DNA from: Zopfochytrium polystomum
Lineage: Eukaryota > Chytridiomycota > Chytridiomycetes > Chytridiales > Chytridiaceae
Assembly (NCBI GenBank): GCA_025765615.1
Contig: JAIVFJ010000161.1
Location: 62,001 to 126,000 of the forward strand
Reading direction: 5' to 3'
Length of the DNA: 64,000 nt
Part shown: positions 56,072-64,000 of the stretch, one piece after another
How the letters are laid out: each line of letters begins with the position of its first letter
Position numbering within the stretch: position 1 is the first letter of the stretch
Notes under the pieces: model-generated
Database searches by the model: none
What the model saw: the letters and a program-made list of their open reading frames with translations, nothing else
What the model was told of the DNA's origin: nothing
Made by a program: the position numbers and the translations under genes

Positions 56072-56681
56072 TTATGCACTGTGTCCGTTAAATGCGAAGT
56101 ATTGGTTCTTCCACCATGCTTTGACGGCCACTGGTTTCCGAGGAAAACTCGCGCGCAGGAGCACGCTCTCCAAAGCCTCTTGCCTGCCTCCTTGCCTCTT
56201 CAGCCATTCCTCAAACAGACCGGACTCCCACCAGTCGAGGACTCTGATGTGCGACATGTTCTCGAAGCTGACTGCAGCCCAATCCAAGTCCGGCCCACTG
56301 CCTCTCCACCACCGCAGCATGTCGACCCTACACTTGATGGCGGCGCGTTTGACAGCATGGGTCGTGTACTTGAGTTCCAATCCACTGTCCTTCCACCACT
56401 GCAGCAGATCCAGCCGTCCTTTCGAACTGGCCTTTGTCATTGCCTTCTCCGTGTGCTGCAGCTCCAGCCCGCTCTCCTTCCACCACTGAAGTACGTCCAC
56501 CGATTTCGCCCCATCCATGGCGCCATCGTCGATGAGTGTCTTGAATCGATCGCTTGGAAGGTGAAGGCGCGAGAAGTCGAGGACGTCTCAGGAATTGAAG
56601 TATCCAAAATAAATCTTCTTGCGGTAACGGAAGAGCGACATCTCGAGCAAGGGTTCTGCTTGCGTTTGATGCAGGCGGAAG
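56072..56681 (-). pseudogene. Ankyrin-like repeat protein fragment (WW-repeat type)
   Basis: From 56518 to the stop at 56072 the minus strand encodes repeats of the form VDVLQWWKESGLEL and LDLLQWWKDSGLELKY, then VDMLRWW and a final VLDWW. Tryptophan-rich ankyrin-like repeats of this form are very numerous in chytrid genomes, as I recall. The frame continues upstream through DFSRLHLPSDRF to a TGA near 56590, and beyond it LFRYRKKIYFGYF to the copia LTR at 56681. The stop and the insertion make this copy look broken, though an intron at the stop cannot be excluded. The 5' part may continue beyond the copia element, 61986 upward. Confidence 0.55.
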
Positions 56682-56837
56682 TGTTGACTTTTAGACTTTA
56701 GACCTTTTTCTCTGCTCCTTTTACTCTCACGTGTTTGCCCATTCTCTTCTTTCTCTTTTATGCTGATTTCCAAGTCACACACGGTGTGGGAGAATCTTCA
56801 TCTCATTCTCGTGTGCAGTTCCCTCCAATTCTCAACA
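56682..56837 (+). repeat. Copia 5' LTR
   Basis: 156 bp, TGTTGA to TCAACA. Pyrimidine-rich in the middle. No substitution relative to the 3' LTR was seen. Confidence 0.95.
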
Positions 56838-56850
56838 GGGTTATGAGCCC
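56838..56850 (+). promoter_or_regulatory. Copia primer-binding site, half-tRNA initiator Met
   Basis: GGGTTATGAGCCC begins at the first base after the LTR. It is the exact complement of GGGCTCATAACCC, the anticodon stem-loop of initiator tRNA-Met (CAT anticodon in the loop), rather than of a tRNA 3' end. Some copia-type elements prime from a tRNA-iMet fragment cleaved in the anticodon loop region, and this site fits that mode. Confidence 0.8.
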
Positions 56851-56879
56851 AAAGTGCTACTGAATCGCACACGCAAACG

Positions 56880-59800
56880 ATGACCGACTTGAAGCGCATC
56901 ATCCTTCCAATCTTCACAGGCGACCTGGAAGACGTCAACTCTCCTTCTTATGCCGTCTGGAATCGCTTCATCGCCAACACCGCCAACAAGCTTGATGATC
57001 CCAACATACTCACGAATGCGGACAAATTCCACGATGCCTACCCGGCTCCCGGCAAGGATAAGTCAAACAAAGATGTAGCTGCGGTCGCTCTCTCCCCTGA
57101 CGAAAAGATCAAGTTCCGAAAAGGCAACGCCGAGGCGATCGAACTTCTGCTCCTCGCTCTCAGTCCCAAACTTCAGGAGCAAGTCGGCAGCCTCAACACT
57201 GCTGCCGCCATCTGGCAACGCCTCAAGAAACAGTTCGGCCAGTCCGATCGTCACGTTCTCAGCACGGTTCGACGTCAGATGTTTCAAACGAAGGCAGCCG
57301 ACAACGCTACTCTCCTTGAGTGCCTCGACTCCCTTGAGAAAAATCAAGCCATTCTTCGCAAGGCCAACAAGCCCCTTGACGACGATATACTTGTTGATCT
57401 CGTCATGCTTGCACTTCCGTCGACTTCCATGTGGACCAGCTACGCCGACATCAAGCACGACAGCGAACTCACCAGCGACGACCTTCTTTCTGACATCTGT
57501 GCCAAGATTCGCCGTGATCATGATGCGCTCCAAACTGTCATGAAGATGACTGTCTCCCTCTCTCCAGGTGTCCCATCTCTCGTTGATCCACTCTCCTGCA
57601 TGAAGTGCTCCGCCGCTGGACGATCCCGACGTGCCTCCACACACACAACAGAGCAGTGCTGGGGTACGTGTGACATTTGCAAGCGGTATCACAATCCTCG
57701 TCGTGCCTGTCGCATGCAAGGTGCTGAAAATCAAGTGAAACAAGAGAAAGCGATGAAGGACTCAGCGATGCTCGTTGGACCCCGTGCCGTTGAATTGGAA
57801 GAGTCATTTGTTGAAGAATACATGTACTCTTCTGCCTACTACGCCTCGCGCCTTCCACTTGTCCCTCTTTTTTCTCCGTCTGTCCCTTGCCTGCTGGGTT
57901 CGACTCTCGTCTTCTCAGCCGATCGTCGCTCCGGTTTCCGTCGTCCACCTCCACACTCGTTCACGCGCTGTGTGGGTCGCCTCATCTTTCCACGCCCACC
58001 AGTCTCATGTTTTACATTGAGCTGGGCTTGGGTTCGCTTCTGGACAAACTTACTTCTGCAGTTTCTCTTGTATATCCTGGCCCTGGGTACACTTTTTCTA
58101 CGCGTGGATCTATTCTCCCAGGAGGCTGTATATGCTGTTACCACAACTGGACATCCTGATTTCCTTCTTGATTCCGGCTGCACACAGCACCTCACCTCCA
58201 ACCTCTCACACCTTCACAGTGTTCGCCCATCCCGCCTCAAACTTAGCCAACCAGATGGTTCTGCCTTGCACTGCACGCACGTGGGCTCCCTTTCCCTTCT
58301 GCTCCCACGCGCACCAGATGACCCCTCTCTCGTGACTCTCCATCTTCAGACAGTTTACTTTGCCCCAAAGCTCAAAGCCAACCTTGTCTCTGTGGACCGG
58401 CTAACTGCGGGTGGCGCATCAGTCTCGTTCTCCTGCAATTTCGTTCAACTAGTGGCAGGTGGAAAACTCATTGGTTGCGGTCGTCGTCTCAAGAATCTCT
58501 GGTCCCTGGGTGCACGCCTTTACGTCACAAATCAGGCAGAACAAGCTGTCCTCGCCTTACACCGTCCTGCTGCTCCCCTCACACGTGCCACGCTCCACAA
58601 CCATCTTGGCCATCCAGGTCTCCCCATTCTCAACCAAGTCGCTGATCAGCTTCGCCTTCCCCCAGATCCGATTCCTCTCCGCTGTGAAGGTTGCCTGTAC
58701 GGAAAAGGGCATCATGTTCGCCTACCTACTGTTGGCCGTCGCGCATTGCTCCCACTTGAAGTAGTTCACTCTGACAGTTTTGTCTGCAAGCAGCCAACTA
58801 TCGCAGGTCACAAGAATGTCACCCTCTTTATCAATGATGCAACGCACTATGTCCGAGCGTGTTTTCAAAAGTCGCTCACATCTGCCTCCACATATGCACA
58901 CTTTGCGGATTTTCGCACTATCATGGAAAAGAAGACTGGCCATTCCCTCAAGGTTTTTCGCTCAGACCGGGGCTCCGAATTCATGGGGTCCGACTTCCGA
59001 CTTCCTTTACGTCAAGCTGGGATTGAACACCAACTTGCAACACCTGGCGCTGCTCATCACGGACAAATTGGGGTCGCCGAACGTATGAACCGTACACTTG
59101 CAGAACGTGCACTCTCCATGCTACACGCTGCTCACGCCCCACTCAGTTTTTGGGGAGAGGCATTTATGACAGCGGTCTACTTGCACAACCGCTTACCTGG
59201 CGCCAACGGAAAGTCCCCTTACGAGAAAATCCACGGCCACAAGCCTGACCTCTCACACCTCCGCACCTGGGGCTGTGTCGCTTTTGTCATTCGGGTTCGG
59301 GACGACCGTGCCTCAAAACTTCACCCAAAGGCTGAAAAGGGTCGCTTTGTCGGTTACGACCTTGAGTCAAAGGCATATCGTGTTCGTCTCTCCTCTGACC
59401 ATGTAGTTTTAAGTCAAAACGTCATTTTCTGGGAGGACACCTTCGACCCTTCTGACCCTCAACTGCCCTCTAATCCGTCCTCACTATTCTTCTCCTCTCG
59501 CCCACCAGGATCTGATTCTCCGGCTCTGCTGCCTGCAGATCCTGTTGCGTCTATTTATCCTTTTCACATTCCACTCCCCTCCCTGGCATCTCCTTCCACC
59601 CCTGCTATCCCAGTAGCAGAACCTCCAGCGGCGGTGCCTGACGAACTCACACTGTCACCCACATCCACTCACTCGTCGACGCCTCTCTCAGACTGTGGTG
59701 TTGTCCCCCACACTACCGCTACAGAGGTACCTGACCCCACCGCATCCTCGACTGCTACCTCTCCCATGTCACTCCTCCGTTCCCTCTCTACTGCAGTGCC

Positions 59801-61810
59801 CACTCCTCCTTCGTTTTTTCCGCTCCCGCCTTCCCCTGAGCGGCCTTTACCTGATGCCATCTCGGTGGTTCCTTGTCTCCGACTCCTCTGCCATCCCACT
59901 ACAATGTTGATTTTCCTCCCCTCGGTTCGCCGCCTCCAAAAACACGTCAACAGCAGTCTCCTCCCATGGCAGCAGGACTCCGTCGCTCCACCCGTATTCG
60001 CCAACCCAACTCGCGCCTTAAGGACTACCTCCGCCCTGATGGTCAACCGTATGTCCCTGACGATTCTGGTTCTTCCCTGTTTGTTGGGCTCCTCACCACT
60101 TTCAGTCGACTTATTTGGGAGGAGTCACCATCCTTGGCTCCTCCCTCGACGCTCCTTGCATGTGTCGAGTCTGACCTTGTCGGAGCGCTCACTGAGACAG
60201 TTCCTACTGACGATCCCCAAACAGTACGGGACTGCAATAGTCGACCCGATGCGGAGCAGTGGCGGCTTGCCCGTGAGGAGGAACTTGCCTCCTGTTGGGA
60301 AAACGACGTCGCAGACCTCGTCCCGCGCCCATTTGACACTCTTGTCCTCCCTTCACGCTGGATATTTCGGATCAAGAGAGACGCAAATGGTTGCCCCACA
60401 CGGTATAAAGCGCGTTTTGTTGCCAAAGGTTACCGGCAAGTCGCTGGCGTCCACTTCGACGACATTTTTGCCCCAACTGCAAAACTCTCCAGCATTCGCA
60501 GTGTGCTTGCTGTCTGTGCTCGCGAGCGCCTCGCCATCCACCACATGGACGTCACTACTGCCTTCCTCTATGCACCCATTGACCGCGACGTTTACATTGA
60601 GCAACCTGTTGGTCACGTTGTCTCTGGAAAAATCGATCATGTCTGGAAGCTTAAACGTTCCCTGTATGGGCTGAAGCAGGCACCTCACCTCTGGAACAAG
60701 ACTCTGGATGATTATCTCCAGTCTATTGGGTTCACTCCTTCCCCGGCAGACGCGTGTGTGTATGTTCGTGTTCGCGACGGTCTCAAGAGTTTCATTGTAG
60801 CCTATGTTGATGATCTCCTTATTGCTGGATCGACCTCCACTGAAATCTCCGCAATTAAGGACGCCCTCTGCGCCCGATTTCGCATGAAAGATCTCGGCCT
60901 TCTCCGCTACTTCATTGGTCTCGAGATTGAGCAGTCCCCTGACCTCACTCACGTGCGTGTTCATCAGACTGGCTATGCTAAGTCCATCCTCCAACGTTTT
61001 GGCATGTCGGACTGCGCCTCTGTTTCCACCCCCATGCACACCTCGTATACGCCAGACCCCTCCTCCGCTCCTACGTCTGAGCCTTTTGCAGAACTCATTG
61101 GCTGTCTACTCTATCTCTCCTTGGGTACTCGCCCTGACATCTCCATGGCTGTTGCCCGCCTCAGTCGCCGCCTCAGTTGCCCAACTGAAATTGACTGGGT
61201 TGCTGCCAAACGCATTCTCCGCTATCTCCATGGTACCTTACCATACGGCATCACCTACTCTGCCTTGTCCCGGTCCCTTGTCGCTTTCAGCCACTATGCC
61301 TATGCTGGACCCACTGCCACCGCTAGTAACCTTCAACGCCCACCACTCCACAGCTTCTCCGATGCCGATTTTGGGGGCACTGCCTCTGATCGCCGCTCCA
61401 CAACAGGCTTTGTTCAATTCTATGCTGGAGGTCCCATTTCCTGGCGCAGTCACGTCCAGGCCACTGTTGCGCTTTCCACACTCGAAGCAGAATACATGGC
61501 CCTCTCCTCCACCACACAGGAAGTCCTCTGGCTCCGTCAACTTCTGTCCGACCTTGGTGTGCCTCAATCTGGTGGTCCAACCATAATCTACGAAGATAAT
61601 CGCAGTGCCATTGCCGTTGCCAAGAACCAGAAGCTTTCCAATCAGGTTAAGCACATTGACATTCGCCATCACTTCATCCGTGAAAAGGTACAGCAGCACA
61701 TCATCGATGTCCAGCATCTCCGCTCTCGGGAGATGGTCGCTGACATCCTCACAAAGCCCCTTCCAGCTGACTCCTTCACCTTGCTTCGTTCCCATCTCCT
61801 TCTTCCCTAA
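56880..61810 (+). pseudogene. Copia gag-pol polyprotein with one frameshift
   Basis: ATG at 56880. Gag has LLLLALSPKLQEQV, IWQRLKKQFGQSD and a Cys/His cluster (CMKCSAAG to CDICKRYHNPRRAC). An unusual hydrophobic stretch (about 58020-58110) precedes the protease DFLLDSGCTQHLT. Integrase has the zinc motif HNHLGHPG with CEGCLYGKGHH and the acid residues in VVHSDSF, FRSDRGSEF and GVAERMNRT. Between about 59850 and 59930 the frame changes, and the second frame to 61810 carries reverse transcriptase (WIFRIKRDANG, MDVTTAFLYA, IVAYVDDLLIAG) and RNase H (STLEAEYMAL, HIDIRHHFIRE). The rest of the polyprotein is uninterrupted. The shift may be a disabling mutation or, less likely, a programmed one. Confidence 0.9.
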
Positions 61811-61819
61811 ACGTCTCGA

Positions 61820-61829
61820 TGGGTGGGAG
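61820..61829 (+). promoter_or_regulatory. Copia polypurine tract
   Basis: TGGGTGGGAG immediately precedes the 3' LTR, the expected place for the plus-strand primer of reverse transcription. Confidence 0.7.
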
Positions 61830-61985
61830 TGTTGACTTTTAGACTTTAGACCTTTTTCTCTGCTCCTTTTACTCTCACGTGTTTGCCCATTCTCTTCTTT
61901 CTCTTTTATGCTGATTTCCAAGTCACACACGGTGTGGGAGAATCTTCATCTCATTCTCGTGTGCAGTTCCCTCCAATTCTCAACA
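61830..61985 (+). repeat. Copia 3' LTR
   Basis: 156 bp, the same sequence as the 5' LTR by eye, followed by the target duplication GGAAG. Confidence 0.95.
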
Positions 61986-62578
61986 GGAAGAGGGTTGCGA
62001 CTTCAAAGCGATCGTGGTCTCATTCGATGTAGCTGCAGATTGTGATCGCGATCACGGAGGGCGGAGGAGGATGACGGTGACTTGACGAGGAGAGATCGGG
62101 CGACGACGCCGACATATGCGTGGCACAGCCAGTTGAAATTGCCCTCAGTCCATGTCACGCTGCACACGTCGAACATTGGGTGGTTATGGGACCCACTGGA
62201 AGTGCGCCGACTTCGCCCCGAAACAAATAACAATGACGAATCGACCACCCAACGTCCCTGAACTTGGCCTACCAAGAACTAAACTCTCTGCGCCCACTCT
62301 GAGCGATTGATTCGGATTGCGCCGTGTTCCCTCGTGTTGCGGAGGACAGGGAGAAGTAACAAGGAGGGGAGAGGGAGAGGGGGAGCGGAGGGAGAACGAG
62401 AGGGGGGGGGGGGAGGGACACGGAGAGTGGATGGAGAGAGAAAAATAGCATGAAGAACTTGACCGTCAGGCCCCTCCGAGGGGTTGCGGGGAGACTCCTT
62501 ACCCGTCCCCCCTCAAAAAACAAACAAAGCAAACAACTTGTGCTTCTCCAGTCAAAAGGTCGCCCAACTCCCAATCTC
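61986..62578. other. Copia right flank and 3' flank of the copper transporter
   Basis: Joining this flank to 56681 (minus one GGAAG) gives, on the minus strand, a short continuous frame VATLFRLHQTQAEPLLEM leading into the ankyrin-like fragment, so the left part probably belongs to that gene. A minus frame at 62003-62275 (90 residues) may hold more of it. The part from about 62350 is GC-rich or purine-rich simple sequence. Confidence 0.45.
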
Positions 62579-63858
62579 TCACCCACAGCACTCCGCCATA
62601 CCCTCCGCCTCCTCCCCACCGTCGTCGTCGTCATCCTCGTCCCCGACCACCACCACCTCGTTCCCCTCCCCGCCCACCTCCTCCTCACCGGCGCCGCCGC
62701 CCGCCGCAAACATAAAGTCGCCGACGCCCATCCCGACGACCGCCGCGCCGCACACCCACACGTTGTACGTCATCACGAGCAGCATCAGCGCGTACGACAG
62801 CGCGACAAACGCCGCGCGGTACGCCGCGCGCGCGAGCCGCCGCCGCGTAAACACCCGCGCGCCGGCGAGCCCGCCACGCCCGCCGTTAAGCCCGTCTTTC
62901 GCCGCGGCGGACGCAGGCGCACCGCCCAACAGCGGCACGTCCGCCGCCTCCGCCGAAGCCGCAGCAGGCCTCGGCCGCCAGTCTGCCCACGCCCGCGCGG
63001 CCCTCGCCCACACCACGCCCGCCGCCGACGCCGGAACCACCCTGCGTCTACCAAAGCCTTTCCGCCCGCGCCGCCCCCGCCGCGCGCGTCCGGAAGCGGC
63101 AGCAGCCAGCATCCACTCGTACGCGACGGCCGCGACGGCGACGGCGACGCACGCGGCGGCGAACTGGCCGCGCGAGGCCGGCACCCAGGACTCGAGGAGA
63201 AAGTACTCGCGGGTGCCGCCGTGGAAGAACATTTTCATCGCCGGCGGGGGCGGCGGCAGGTCCGAGTTGTCGTCGTCGGTGGGGGCGCCCGGGCACAGAG
63301 GGAAGCGCGGGGTCGCGGCGCAGAGGGCGCGGAATGTTGAGCACTGGTTGAGTTGTGGGGGGTGTGGTTCAGTTGTTGAGGGTTTGGGAGTATTGGGTGG
63401 TTCAGAACCATTCCTTAGAAAAAAAAAAAAAAAAAAAAAAGAACAGAGACACACTCCCACACACACACCCACACACACGCACGCACTCTAACACACACAA
63501 ATAGTTTACCTGCTCCATCCCGGGCATGACGGCGCACAGCTGCGCGTACACTGCAAACGCGTCGCACGGCTTGACGACCGCCGCCGCCTTGCCCGTAGCC
63601 CTCGACGACGCTCCGCCGACGCCGTACGACAGCGCCGCGGACGCCGTGCGGCACCGCTCGCAGCCGGGCATGTCCATCTCGCCGCAGATGGAGCCGACGA
63701 GCTCCTGCGCCTCGCGCGTGGTCGGCAGGTGCGGCAGCGGCGCCACCGCGGAACACTGCTTCACGGCCGTGCCGGGGCGGCAGAGCTGTTTTCAGCACGG
63801 AGTGAGACAAACAAAGAAACAAAAGCAAGCACAGCAGCAGTCAACAGCAACACTCCAA

Positions 63859-63900
<42 letters not shown>

Positions 63901-64000
63901 ACGGGGGGGCCTTCTCTCTCACATTATTATACGCCGTGCACCCGCGCATCCGCGGCATGTCCCGCGCGCACACGTCCGCCAGCACCGCAAACGGCTCGCA
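62579..64000 (-). CDS. Ctr-type copper transporter with Cys-rich ectodomain, 5' end outside window
   Basis: Plasma-membrane copper(I) uptake protein. Visible exons are 63923 to beyond 64000, 63785-63510 and 63343-62579 (GTGAGA and GTAAAC donors, CAG acceptors, phase 0), giving at least 372 residues. The C-terminal half is a Ctr core: a Met motif PAMKMFFHGGTREYF, helix 1 (GQFAAACVAVAVAAVAYEWM), helix 2 with the MxxxM copper motif (ALMLLVMTYNVWV) and helix 3 with GxxxG (VVGMGVGDFMF). The cytoplasmic tail is acidic and ends in AECCG, a possible copper-handoff Cys pair. The N-terminal part carries about ten Cys residues (ADVCARDMPRMRGC, CGEMDMPGCERC, CDAFAVYAQLC), an extended ectodomain not found in yeast Ctr1 or Ctr3. 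Introns contain CA repeats. Confidence 0.85.
63862..63898. repeat. CA dinucleotide tract in copper-transporter intron
   Basis: About 18 CA units lie just inside the donor side of the intron at 63922-63786; the next intron also carries CA-rich sequence around 63442-63500. Confidence 0.8.

Larger units (their letters stand above)
56682..61985 (+). mobile_element. Ty1/copia LTR retrotransposon, full length
   Basis: 5304 bp, with 156-bp LTRs (56682-56837 and 61830-61985) that read identically by eye and end TGTTGA to TCAACA. It is flanked by a perfect 5-bp target duplication GGAAG (56677-56681 and 61986-61990). A primer-binding site follows the first LTR and a purine tract precedes the second. 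Domain order is gag, protease, integrase, reverse transcriptase, RNase H, the copia order. One frameshift lies between integrase and reverse transcriptase. Insertion is recent and interrupts the ankyrin-like gene region. Confidence 0.95.

Noticed and set aside
1..64000. CRISPR arrays, bacterial operons or riboswitches
   Set aside because: Spliced genes and fungal transposons show a eukaryotic sequence; no regularly spaced direct repeats with unique spacers were seen.

Overview
The window is eukaryotic and fungal. The genes are split by short GT-AG introns of about 45 to 200 bp. They encode a fungal F-box/LRR protein, a SUR7/PalI-like four-helix membrane protein, a USP36-type deubiquitinase, an M14 carboxypeptidase, a thiolase and a Ctr copper transporter. 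The mobile elements (chromodomain Ty3/gypsy, Ty1/copia, Helitron, piggyBac, Tc1/mariner, a small foldback element) and the tryptophan-rich ankyrin-like repeats suggest a zoosporic, chytrid-like fungus. The lineage is inference; no rRNA or other taxonomic marker is present.

Layout. 1-16.4 kb is a transposon-scarred block. A gene with tandem DUF3712/LEA-like repeats (1578-3440) is cut off by an unrelated segment carrying two intron-containing minus-strand genes of unknown function (3437-7123) and about 2.7 kb of structured non-coding DNA. A 3.1-kb gypsy element with matching 363-bp LTRs and a GGTAC target duplication follows (9834-12974), then a decayed Helitron (13255-16381). 17.4-34.2 kb is mostly ordinary genes: F-box/LRR, then Sel1-like (minus) and USP deubiquitinase (plus) sharing a divergent promoter region, then the SUR7-like gene.

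34.8-43.6 kb is the most unusual part. Two very large GC-rich genes diverge from a 351-bp promoter region. The minus gene (1591 aa) appears to join a degenerate kinase-like region, a methyltransferase-like region, two glycosyltransferase domains and a C-terminal TIGR00725-type SLOG/Rossmann domain. The plus gene (1019 aa) is a complete asparagine-synthetase-type amidotransferase fused to an arylamine N-acetyltransferase (NAT)-like domain with a visible Cys-His-Asp triad. Shared upstream DNA and matching chemistry suggest one pathway, possibly modification of a glycan or glycoconjugate. That pathway is inference.

44-64 kb alternates relics and genes: a piggyBac relic interrupted by a solo gypsy LTR (CATTG target duplication), a secreted carboxypeptidase, a thiolase ending in AKL, a tRNA-Gln(CTG), a Tc1/mariner relic, an ankyrin-like fragment split by a complete copia element (56682-61985; 156-bp LTRs, GGAAG target duplication, primer site matching the anticodon arm of initiator tRNA-Met), and the 3' part of a Ctr copper transporter running off the window end. 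Exon coordinates were read by eye from splice signals and phase, so individual junctions may be off. Family assignments rest on motifs, not database searches.
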